From Adiantum capillus-veneris (lineage: Eukaryota; Streptophyta; Polypodiopsida; Polypodiales; Pteridaceae): a stretch of DNA of 64,000 nucleotides. Position 1 is the stretch's first letter; every line of letters begins with the position of its first letter. The position numbers were made by a program, and so were the translations under genes. The notes beneath the pieces are model-generated. The model searched no databases. It saw only the letters and a list, made by a program, of their open reading frames with translations, and was not told where the DNA came from. The DNA is taken from contig CM043950.1 of the NCBI GenBank assembly GCA_014529385.2, positions 80,676,343-80,740,342 on the forward strand, written 5' to 3'. Positions 37,151 to 47,001 of this stretch are shown one piece after another.

Positions 37151-38120
37151 CCTGAAAAGATCACAAATGCCACATAGATACAACATCAATAGTTTAATGC
37201 ATTCATGCTTGAACCTGCATGATGCATTCGTATAAGCATGCACACACAGTTGATAAAATCTGCATTCATACTTCAAGCTGCATGATGCTTCAAACTGGAT
37301 GATGCATTTTTATAAAGCATTCACAAGGGTGATCAATTACATGTGCACAATGCATATACATTCCAGAAATAAATTCTAAACTTACACGTGCATCATTAAT
37401 AGTTACAATCCATGATTATCTTGCCACACATTCTTTTTTCTTTTTTTTTGCAATACCCTCCCCAACAGAGGGCAGACCATATCGCCAAGGGCTAAACCTA
37501 GGTCCTTACACACCCACCCATTCACTTTAACCACTAGGCCAAGCCCCCTTTGGTTATCTTGCCACGCATTCAGAGACAAGCATACAGCACTTCTACATCT
37601 GCATGAAGCATGTTAAAACATGGATCAATGCTACCTAGGAAAACTAGCCACATTCAAATTCAACCAACATTCGAGATAGAATGCTTCAAGCTACATGATG
37701 CCAAATACCTGCTGTTGCAGGGAATTTTTAGTGAAGTTGATGACCAGCCGAGAAAAAAGTACTCCTCCTGAATTTGTTTGTTGTTGTTGTGATGTTGCCA
37801 CTTATTGCTTCAGCTAGCAGAGAAATGCAAAGGAGGGAGGAAAGAGGGAATCAGAAACCTGAATGACATGGGCAAGATAGAGAGAGGGGGGAGGAACGAG
37901 CGAGACAGAGAGGGAGGGACGAGACTCGAGAGAATATTTGCATTAAGTTCTTGAAAGTACCTTGAGGTGATCATTAACCACTAAGCACTTTCACTTGGTA
38001 CACATCAAATTTTAACCCTTCTTTTCCATAAATTTTGAATTTAATCCCACTGTTTCAAATGCCTAAACCACCCACTTTCTCAACCCCAAAAACCATATAC
38101 TATATAGTGGCAAAAGCGGT
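37151..38120. other. Right subterminal region of the 12-kb transposon, no gene
   Basis: Recurring GCATGATGC / AAGCTGCATGATGC segments at 37.2-37.7 kb and a purine-rich stretch 37.83-37.93 kb. This should contain the promoter of the minus-strand gene. Confidence 0.5.
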
Positions 38121-38142
38121 CCACCTATACATGCTTTCACCC
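38121..38142 (-). repeat. Right terminal inverted repeat of the 12-kb transposon
   Basis: Reverse complement of 26024-26045; abuts the coiled-coil codons of copy B's 3' ORF. Confidence 0.8.
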
Positions 38143-40434
38143 TGACATGCTCTTCTTCCATGTGGGTTTGCATGACCACTGACCCCTCGGCCATCATCAG
38201 CCTTTGCTTTTTCTCTAAGGTTAACTCCTTTTGGATATCTTTCATTTGTTCTTCATAAAGCTGACTCTCTGAAGTGGTGTGAGTCGAGCTAGTAGCTGTG
38301 ACTCTGGCAGGAGATGCCGATAGCCGTTGGATGGTTTGATCTTTGACTTTAATCTGGTCTTTTAGCTCGATTACCTCATCCTGGCTAGCTTCCTGCTCTA
38401 TCTCTTCCTTCTCTTTGGCATTCCTCATGGCTTCCACTTCCTTGGATTCTTCAACAAGTTGGAGGGTTAGGTTGTCCCTTTCCCTTTCTGCATCTATCAA
38501 TGACTTGCTGAGTTTTCTGTATTTGTCCTCAACTCCTTGCAGTCTTTTAGCTGCTACCCGATTTTCTCTTTCCATCTCCCGGAATCTTTGCAATGCCTTT
38601 GCCAGACTGGCTTGCAGCTCTGCTTCATTCTCTGTATGCCCTTGGTTCTGTCTTTGTAGTGTGTCTACTTCGGATTTGATAAAAACTTCATTGGCTTTGA
38701 GATTAGCCATCTCACTTTCCGTGGCCATTGATTGTGCCCTGAGCCCGGTTAGCTTGTTCATCACTACATCCCAATCATTGGTGGGTGGCTGCAGGTCCAA
38801 TGTATCAGTGGAAATCTATTTTAGCTCCACTAATCACAGGCTCTGCATCTGTTCTTTGGGCCCTGTGCTTGCCACGTCAAATGCGACTGTGGCTGCCTCT
38901 TCTCTTGAATATCCCGCAGCTAGTAGATTAAGAAACATGTTAAACCTTGGTTCATCTGGCTCTGGCTGCTCATCTTTGGGCTTAGCTTCTTCTTTTTGCT
39001 CTTGCTCTTGGCTCTGTTCTTGCCTTGAATCTTCTTGATCTTCAGATTTGTCTAGCTCCTCCTTGTGTTGGGTTTGTGGAGGGCTACAAGGAGGTGGTGA
39101 TGGCAGTAGGCTGGACTTCGGACTTGACGGTGGAGTTGGTGGCTTCTTGAAGTCCTGGTCCACCTTGGTCTTCCGCTCTCTTTTCTAGCCCTCCTGCTCT
39201 TCTAGTAGTTGTCGTCTTACTTCGTCCACTTCTTCTTCTGTAAAAGGGACATTAGAGATGTTTTCTGCCGTAGCATCCAGGATCTCAAAATTCTTAATGT
39301 AATCTTCAAATCTGTCTCCGTGCACCCTTCGGGATGATCCCAACATGGCCTCTAGTGATGGCTTCCATAGCTCACTCAAATCTCCCTTGAGGGCTCTTTC
39401 GGCTCTGAAGCTTTCCATTAGCTGCTCTAGCCGTGCCGCTTTCTGTGATTTTGTCTCTTTGACCGGCACTTGTACAAATTCCTTCTTTCCCTTCTTCAAC
39501 TCTGGTTGCTCCTCTTGCACGGTCTCTAACCGGCGCTTCAAATGTGTTGCTACCCTGGGTGTGTTTGGCTGTCCATCCTCTTTATCTTCTTTGAGCCTTA
39601 GCCAGTCATTCTGTGATGGAGGATCATGCCATCTTCCCTTGGCGTGTAATGCCCCATATACCACTTTCGTGATCAGCTCACCCAGCACAATGTAGGTGGG
39701 TTCTTGTTGCCCATCTTCACCAGATTGTCATGGATATAAGCAGCATAGTTAATCACCTTTGGCTTGCTCTTCTGCATTGCCCAGGTGAAGGTTGTGGCAA
39801 TTGCTCCAGGCGGAATTCTGTACTTTTGTGGCTGCTTTGTACACATGTGGAAATACTGGTTATACAACTGGCTCATGATAGCCACTTTGGGGTTTGCAAT
39901 GTCTTCAAAGGTGTAGTTGCTTTTCTTTTTAGAGTACACCTTGACTTCATCTCTTCTTTTGGTTACACTATCCCCTTTGTTGGAGAGGTCTAGTGCTGCT
40001 GCTACTACTTTCTCTATGATTACAATTACAGTGTTCGGCTTGCCCTGCAGATTCGTAACTCTGGCCACTCCATCTTCTTTGATTGTAGTCACAAATTCCC
40101 ATACTCTTTTTATGTCAATTCTAGCTGGCACAACTTCAAAATAGTTATGGAGATCTATCTTCTCCAAGTACTATGCCATCTTGCTTCTGAAAAACTCATT
40201 GAGCTCCCGCAGTAGCATGGGTAGCTCTATTACATTTCCTTCAGTGTCTTTGAACAGGCCTTGGTAGATCTTTAGATCATTAGACTCTAGCAAGTCTTCT
40301 TGAATCCACGTGTTGGTTGGCTTTAGAGTTCTTTCTGGGATGACAAACGGCTCCACTTCTTCCAAACAGTCTTTTATGGTCATCCTCCTCTTCTTTGCCG
40401 GCGATTCTGCGGACTGCCATAGATCCTGTTGCAC
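38143..40434 (-). pseudogene. 3' (env-position) ORF of copy B, N-terminal and coiled-coil portion
   Basis: Minus strand from about 40434. A globular part (40434-39190) has TIKDCLEEVEPFVIPERTLK, IDLHNYFEVVPARIDIKRVW, VARVTNLQGK and INYAAYIHDNLVKMGNKNPP. A Glu-rich segment follows, then a Pro/Ser-rich linker with Glu/Gln runs (39163-38900), then about 210 residues of coiled coil (38800-38143) that match copy A. Defects: in-frame stops at 40171, 39185, 38834 and one near 38810, plus a frameshift near 39.68 kb. With the part beyond the 12-kb insertion the ORF was about 1,100 codons. The globular half is vaguely like 'putative plant transposon protein' regions of Athila-type elements (weak inference). 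No known catalytic motif. Confidence 0.6.
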
Positions 40435-40585
40435 TCAGTAGTCCGAAGTTAGCGTTTTTTCCATCTCAGATGAGAAACTGAGTTTTAACTACCTAAATGA
40501 CTTGAAAATTAAAAATAAAACTTAAAAGGAACTTGGGAAGCCCTGCATGTGCTCACAGTGTAATTTTGGCCAAAATTTATCATTT

Positions 40586-41463
40586 AGACATCCTACGCGT
40601 AGGATGTCTTTTTCATCAAATTTTGGTGAAACTTGGCATGCTGGTGGTCCTTGACCTGTTGAACATGGTTGTGTGATTGGAATTGGGTTTGGGCATAAAA
40701 AAGTACATTTTGGGTAGATTCAGGCTTTAGGCTCACAAATTGGGTAGGATATCCACAATAGGTGGCAAATGATCTTCAAATGGGTTGAAATTTGATATAT
40801 GGGCTCCTTGCACCATGGTAATGGCTCCCATGATGTCATTTCTTGCACAAAAGGTCAAAATCATGATGGAGACATCCTACGCGTAGGATGTCTATTTCAT
40901 CAAAATAGCTTGAGATTTGTTCTGTGGGTAGCTCTTGGCCTGTGGAATATGGCCTCGCTCTTGGATTTTGATTTGGACAAGAATTGATGTTGGTAAGACC
41001 ATGTGTAGTGTTTTTGGGCTCAAAAAGTGTATCTTGGAGGTGTTGGGAGTCAAAAATGATTAGAATGGCTTGAAACTTGATATATGAGCTCTTGAAGGTG
41101 ATATGAATAGATCTGGAATTGAAAAACACCGTCTGCAGGCCAAAAATGTCATTTAGACATCCTACGCGTAGGATGTCTATTTCAACATTTTTTGCATGTG
41201 ACCACACAGATTGGTTGGCAATGTGCCCATGAATGCATTGTGAAAGTCTCATGTGATTTGGACAAGTTTTGGTAGGTCTATGGCCCATTATTGCCTCTAT
41301 GCCCTGACTTTGCGTTTTTTCATACATATGAGGTCAATTTTTGTCTAAATGTGATGAAACTTGGTGGCTAGCATGTCAAGGCTATTCAAAAAATGTGCGT
41401 GATGAGAGATGTTGGGGTTGTTGCCCAAAAATGGCCTTGAGACATCCTACGCGTAGGATGTCT
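40586..41463. repeat. Array of four identical 24-bp palindromes at 284-285-bp spacing (copy B)
   Basis: Perfect palindromes, AGACATCCTACG followed by its reverse complement, at 40586-40609, 40870-40893, 41155-41178 and 41440-41463. Spacings are 284, 285 and 285 bp. The DNA between them is alike (TTTCATCAAA after each, TTGATATATG...GCTC about 75 bp before) but heavily diverged, while all four palindromes are identical. Located just upstream of the 3' ORF start, the same place as the array at 14133-14991 in copy A. Confidence 0.95.
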
Positions 41464-43543
41464 CCTGATGAAATTTTTACTGAAGGTGCTACAAGTGCCT
41501 GCCCTTAGTTCCCCTGAGTCCCTTTTAAGCCTTATTTCAACAAAAAAGTCATATAGATAGAAAGTAACTCCCTATGTGGATTTCAGAGCCTCCGAGACGA
41601 TTTCTGACTTTTGGAGTGCTTTTTGGCGATGAAATTTCTTGATGTTGGTCTCCATAGCTTCCCGATCCCTTGGGGATCCTTGCCGTATGGTTTTTGTCAA
41701 CTTTGGCTTAACCGGAGCTCCGTTTGGCAATTTGTCACTCTAGAAGCGCCCATGGTTGCGTTTACATGTCGTCGATGACTTGTGGTGGTCTACCACCATA
41801 GGAATTGGTTGTTGATGGTCTAGGAAAGCCGCTCGTGAAGTTTGGTGGCAAACAGACATGCGGTTTGGCCGCGAGAGCTATTTGACGCTTTGTGTGTCTG
41901 ATGCCGTTTCTGAAGTTTAGTGCCGCTTCGGGTCACCTTTTGGTCATGTGGGCTATATAGACTTGTCGAGAGGCTTCTACTTATGAATTTTGGTAGCATT
42001 TGGGCGCCTCTCCGCCGATTTCCCATTTGGTGGCCTCTTGTGGGGCTCTAGGAATTAGGGTTTTTCCCGGTGGTTTTCTACTGCCTTTGGGCATCCAAGA
42101 CTGGTCTCCTATGCTACGGTAAGATGCCAATGAAGTCTCATTGCTTTTGGGTTAGCCGTTAGGTGGCCACTTCTACTTGTAGGTCTCTACTGCCCGCTTT
42201 CTATGTGAACCCAACGCTATTTTTCTCGACAAAATGATAAACATGCGTGAAAAGCTCAAGGTGGTGAGCCTACCTCTCATGTCTAAAGCCCATCGGGTAG
42301 TCGTGCACGTCGTAGAAGCTGCTGGAAGTTCTGTTCTCTCTAGGTAGCAGGAGCTCTCTCTCAAAGGTCAATAGTGGAAATGAGCTTAAAATAAAGTGAA
42401 AAATTCTTATAATGGGGGTCCCCGAACCACTTTTCATGAAATTTGACATGTGCTCCCAACTTCTTGCGAGATGCGGTTTAGCCTCAAAAATTTCTTGATT
42501 TGGACTCCATTTGCCCAGTTTACAGAAATTTTGACGTTTCGGTCAAAATCTGGCCAAACCACACTTTCCGCTCCATTCTCATAATTGCACCCCCATTGTA
42601 CCATAGGTTTTTCTATAGTCACTGATCATCCCCATATTTTTTGGTTTTAATTACGACCATTTTTCACCTGCTTTTTGTATTTTTAAAGTTTTACTACCGA
42701 AAATTAGTAAAATTAAAAGGAAAATAGCAAATTAAACCCAAAAAATCCCCATAAATCATAATAAATCAAAAACATTATATACACCTGCATGCAATTTTTA
42801 TGACCGGATTTCTCCGTTTTACCAATATTTTGTCCGAAAAATAGCTGTTTTTACTTTTATACACACACCTAGGGGTTTGATTTGGCGTTTGGCCCCATAT
42901 ACTTGTAGATATGTTGTATAAGGGCATATGTACTTTGGTTAGTCCAAGAAATTTTGCAATCAAACAACAACCCTTAAAAATAGTCGAAAAACATGTCCTT
43001 TTTTGCTCTTTCTGCCACTGGGTCCGCATTTGAGAATGCCTCCCCCCCTCCTAGCCGAAGTCCTCCCGGACGACAAGGTATCATCTTGGAGTATGTGTCG
43101 TGCATGGGTTGAAAAAATTGTGCTAATGCTTGGCCGTGTAATGTGGCCCTAAATAATGCATACTCGGTCAATGCATGGAAAAATTAATGCTGTGCAAGAG
43201 AAGGGTATAAGCAAGATGCTTATAGGCATTCTCCGTCGAGGTTTCCTATTTTCTTTGCAAGTAAAAGCTGTAACTCTACTGCTCTTTGTTTGATCGTTTT
43301 TCTTGCAACAATCGCGAGTGTTGTCGCTACTGTCGATATGGCCGTAGTCGTCTCCTTGGAGAGAATTGTCTTGGCTGAATTGGCCGTAGACCTTGTCTCT
43401 TTTGCTTTCCATGTGTAGCTATGCCTTGACAGTTTTTGTAGGTTTATTGCTACTGCTTCGGTTGTCAGTGTTTTATTGCTGATTGGCACCCACATAAATC
43501 GGTTTGCCGGTTTCATATGCAGTTGTTTGCCTTCTAATGTTGC
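41464..43543 (-). other. Inter-ORF noncoding region of copy B
   Basis: No gene. Two blocks are shared with copy A in the same order and orientation. Together with the array it gives ~3.1 kb between the Trp-motif tail and the 3' ORF, so the 3' ORF must be expressed by splicing or from its own promoter. Confidence 0.5.
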
Positions 43544-43921
43544 TTATACTGAAGGGAGTTCCTTTTGCTTCGGTTTCGGGATCCAGATGCGAGTCGTATT
43601 GTTGCTGAGCATTTTCTTTGGGATCCATATCTGTTTTATTCCCATGGTTCTTTGTTGAACCGTCTTCTCCTTTTGATTTCTTTTGTTGTATTGATGTTTG
43701 TCTACCATGTCATTTCTATCCTTCTGCACCCATACTTGTTTTTCTTGTGTTGGTAACCTTGATCTTTTCCCTGCAATTGGTGAGTGTTTATGTATGTAGT
43801 GAGCATGGTTGGCAGTTCCCTGTTTGTTCTTTAGTGGAACCCTTCCTTTTGGCCCTTTATCCAGTGATTGCAGTGTTGGCAGCAACTGATTCTTTCGGGG
43901 TTGTTGAGCAAAGGATATCAC
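43544..43921 (-). pseudogene. Trp-motif tail downstream of second protease (copy B)
   Basis: 125 codons directly after the TAG at 43922-43924 and in the same frame as protease 2. Begins ISFAQQPRKNQLLPTLQSLD. Contains QVWVQKD, QIWIPKKM and RIWIPKPK, i.e. a short W-[VI]-x-K repeat spaced by basic, Gln/Asn-rich linkers, and ends at a normal stop. Unbroken apart from the leading stop, and matched by copy A. Function unknown. Confidence 0.6.
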
Positions 43922-44647
43922 CTATTGTTCTTGTGCATGTTGAATCTTGACTGCATCTGCATTCCAATCTATCTGCACATTGTACTCTTTTTGCCAAGGT
44001 TGTCCCAACAACATGGGGTGTTGTGTGATTTTATTCTCAACCACATAAAACTTGTGTGGGTAAATATATTGATGTATTTGTACATGCAATATAGTCCAGC
44101 CCACTGTTTTCAGAGAATGTGATGTACTACCTTCTAGCACTTGTGGAGTAGGATGTAGTTGACATGTGGGCTTGAGCTGTTTGTATAATCTGTAAGAGAT
44201 CAAATTTTCTTGAGCTCCAGAATCAATCAATGTCGTCGATTCAACTTGATTGCTACCCACTTTGATTGCAATTATTGGCTCCACTGTGTCTTCATCAAAA
44301 TTCGTTAGGCGAATGGCATTGATTCTCAATGGTGATCCACATTGTTGTTGTTGTCGTAGAAGCCGTCTTTTGGCAATACGTTCTTTTGCTTCTACTTGGG
44401 ATTCTTCCCGTACCCTTTGTTTCTCCTTCATCCGGTGTTTTTCTTGATGGATTTGTTGAAGCATATCCTGTGTTGGTGGTAAATGATATTTTTTTAATCG
44501 ACACCCACTAATCCAATTTGGCATTTCTTCACCTGCTAATGTAGCAAGCTTGACAGCTCCACTTTGTGATAGGTCACTAATCACAAAGGGTCCCATCCCT
44601 TGCTTCTTAAGTTTCTTGGCATGTTGCTTCAAGGTATAAACAAGTAC
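43922..44647 (-). pseudogene. Integrase tail and second retropepsin-like domain (protease 2), copy B
   Basis: 236 codons open from 44632, and in frame with integrase upstream across one TAA (44648-44650, Tyr in copy A). Order: SH3-like integrase end (KKQGMGPFVISDLSQSGAVK, MPNWISGCRL), a charged helix (44.46-44.34 kb), then an aspartic protease of retropepsin type with TLIDSGAQENLISYRLYKQL (catalytic DSG intact), a GWTILHVQI strand, YPHKFYVV and MLLGQPW. About 110 residues, the normal length for a retropepsin. Position after integrase is unusual since protease 1 sits in the normal place at 49.37-50.40 kb. Ends at TAG 43922-43924. Confidence 0.8.
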
Positions 44648-45988
44648 TTAATTACCTGTTTCGAACTCTTTTGTGTGCACATGCTTGTCAAAAAACTCAT
44701 TTTGTCTTCTCTTTTTAGCATAGATCCCAGCTCTCAAGCGAAATTCATCTAGCTTTTCAAGATCATCTATTCTTGAAGAGAGCTCATGCCCTATCCATTC
44801 TATGTGTTTCTCTACTCGTAGAACTGGGATAAAAAACTCTATGGGTAATATAGCATTTAGGCCAAACACCATGTTTTACGGTGTCGTTCCTATTGATGTT
44901 TTGTAAGCTACCCTGTATGCCCATAGTGTTGAGTGTAGCTACTGATCCCAGTCTGTTCTTGACTCTGATACAATTTTAGTGAGAACCGTGCATAGTGTTT
45001 TATTTGTGGCCTTAGCTTGTCCGTTTGCATGTGGATGATATGGAGCAGATTTTCTATGTATGACCATGAATTTCTCTAGTAGATTTTTAATGACTTCATT
45101 AAGAAAATGTGTTCCTCGATCACTGACTATTTCTATTGGTAATCCGTATCGTACAAAGACATTCTCATACAAAAATTGTGCAGTGGTTCGTGCATCTTCT
45201 TTTTGTGTTGCCTTGGCTTCTGCCCATTTTGTGAGATAGTCCGTAGCCACAATGATATATTGAATATGGGTGCGATATGCAGGGGGTGAAATAGGTCCCA
45301 CAAAATCAATGCCCCATTTTGCAAATACCCTTGCTCCCATCATTGGCCGTAGTGGCATCTCATCTCTCTTTATCGGCACTTTGGTACGCTGACATGGGTC
45401 ACCATGCTTTACGAACTCGTCAGCATCCATATGCAATGTAGGCCACCATATTCCTGCGGTTAATGCAATTTTTGTTGTCTTATCGCCTGAAAAATGGCCT
45501 CCACTTATGCGTCCATGTGCGTGTTCTAGAATCAGCAGGTATTCACTTTCACTTGCACAGATTCTAAGTTGATTGTCCTTTCCTCGCCTATAGAGTTGGT
45601 TCCCAATTAAACTATAGTCGAGAGCCTCCAGCTCTATAGCCCTTTTCCGTGCTCTTCTTATGTTTTCAAGAAGCGTCCTTGTGGTTAATAAATCAATGAT
45701 ATATTGACTCCATGCAGGTGCAATGTTTACCTGAAACAATGTCACGTGATCTACTGGTCGTTTGGCATTATATATAGTACAATTGTTAACATAATTATGT
45801 GTGTCTGCGTACATAGTTGGCCAATAAACCCTCAATTGTTTCAGTCTCTGGTGTGTTTTCATTGTTGAACAATGAAATGCATAATCTTGGACATGTGCTT
45901 CATGAAGATAACACTCAAATTCCTCCGTATTTATACACAATCGTAGAATCTGGTCCGATCCAAGATGATACAGCCATCTTGCAATCAA
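44648..45988 (-). pseudogene. Integrase with duplicated N-terminal zinc domain, copy B
   Basis: 349 codons open from 45988, then one TAG, then 44648-44872 in the same frame. Two integrase H2C2-like zinc modules in a row. The first is CYLHEAHVQDYAFHCST ... VYWPTMYADTHNYV ... NCTIYNA, with one Cys replaced. The second is the canonical LEHAHGRISGGHFSGDKT ... WWPTLHMDADEFV ... DPCQR. The rve core follows: FAKWGIDFVGPIS (Asp), EIVSDRGTHFLNE (Asp) and YHPHANGQAKATNKTL, where the catalytic Glu is Lys. The C-terminal part has LEKLDEFRLRAGIYAKKRRQ. An inactive integrase by this substitution alone. Confidence 0.85.
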
Positions 45989-46081
45989 CTGGAAGTTTTT
46001 TATTTGTCGAATTGTTTGTTGTTTGGATCTGTCTTCCGTGTTATCAAACCTTCATCCAAAGGAAAGAATGCTAACAATTTC

Positions 46082-47001
46082 CTAAGACCATTTGGGTATC
46101 ATTTCAATATTGAAGAGATAAGCATCTGGTATGTCATCATCTACTCCTTTAGGAGCTTCCCCGTTTTGTATCCTTGAAAGATGATCCACCCGTAGATGAG
46201 TTTTACCCTTTTTGACTACCACTGTGAAATCAAACTCTAGAAATATAATAAACCAGCGTACGATCCTCCCAGTATTGCATGGCTTATTTACTAGATACAA
46301 AAGAGCTTGATGATCTGTGAAGAACACAAATTTGTTTGCTGCAAGTAATGCAGAAATTTCTTTACAGCATAAATCAATCCTAACCCCTCTCTTTCGGTGG
46401 TTGTGTAGTTCTTTTCCGCACCATTTAACTGTCGGCTTGCATAACAGACTGGAAAATCCATTGTCGCGTCTCCAGGTTGAGCCAAAATACTCCCGATTGC
46501 ATATGCAGATGCATCAATGTGAACATGGAATATCTTTTCCCCATCCGGTGCTTTAAGTACAGGTGCTGATACAAGGTTTTCCTTCAGATTTTGGAATAAA
46601 GTTTCACACTCCTCGGTGCAGTCGAAACTGACTAACAAACAATACAGAGGTTGTGTGATGACTTCATACATATATATGACTCTTCGATAATATCCGCAAT
46701 GTCCCATGAAGGGCTGTACTTGTTTCGCATTAGTAGGCCTAAGCAGGTCTACTATGACTTTGATTTTGTCTAGGTCTGTGGTTATGCCATTTCTGGAGAC
46801 AATGTGTCCTAAGATGGGGCCTTGCCTAACCATAAAAATGCACATTTCCGAGTTAAGACAAATTCGATATGTTCTGCATTTTTTTAATACCTTTTGCAAA
46901 TGGTCAATATGTTCCTCTCGTAGAAGAGAGTGTACACAAAGATCATCTATGTATATTTCTAAGAATATTCTCAGGTATTCTTTGAACGCGTCCATCATTA
47001 A
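46082..47001 (-). pseudogene. Reverse transcriptase C-terminal half and RNase H, copy B
   Basis: Resumes at LMMDAFKEYLRIFLEIYIDD after the CACTA-like insertion; YIDDLCVHS is the RT catalytic motif. Continues through the thumb (GPILGHIVSRNGI, VQPFMGHCGYYRRVI) into RNase H (FHVHIDASAYAIGSILAQPG, YASRQLNGAEKNYTTTEREG). After a frameshift near 46.31 kb it ends FFTDHQALLYLVNK ... VDHLSRIQNG. RNase H catalytic Asp (HIDAS) and Glu (TTEREG) are visible. Confidence 0.88.

Larger units (their letters stand above)
26024..38142. mobile_element. ~12.1-kb terminal-inverted-repeat DNA transposon nested in copy B
   Basis: Bounded by a 22-bp perfect inverted repeat starting GGGTGAAAGCATGTATAGGT at 26024 and its reverse complement ending at 38142. 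It lies exactly where the 3' ORF of copy B is interrupted in mid coiled coil. It carries a plus-strand transposase-like gene with a 2.3-kb intron (26751-31693), a minus-strand FCP1-like ORF (32130-33044) and a minus-strand multi-exon gene (33407-37150). Introns and spacers are packed with CCACTT...AAGTGG palindromes. Target duplication is unclear; at most a 2-bp TG is shared by the flanks. Superfamily not assigned. Confidence 0.75.

Noticed and set aside
38343-39038. 231-codon plus-strand frame rich in Ser and Leu
   Set aside because: Antisense of the coiled-coil ORF; heptad-rich coding on the minus strand is matched by copy A.
40586-41463. CRISPR-like reading of the regularly spaced 24-bp repeats
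   Set aside because: Spacing is about 285 bp, the interspersed DNA is itself diverged repeat, and the context is a plant retrotransposon.
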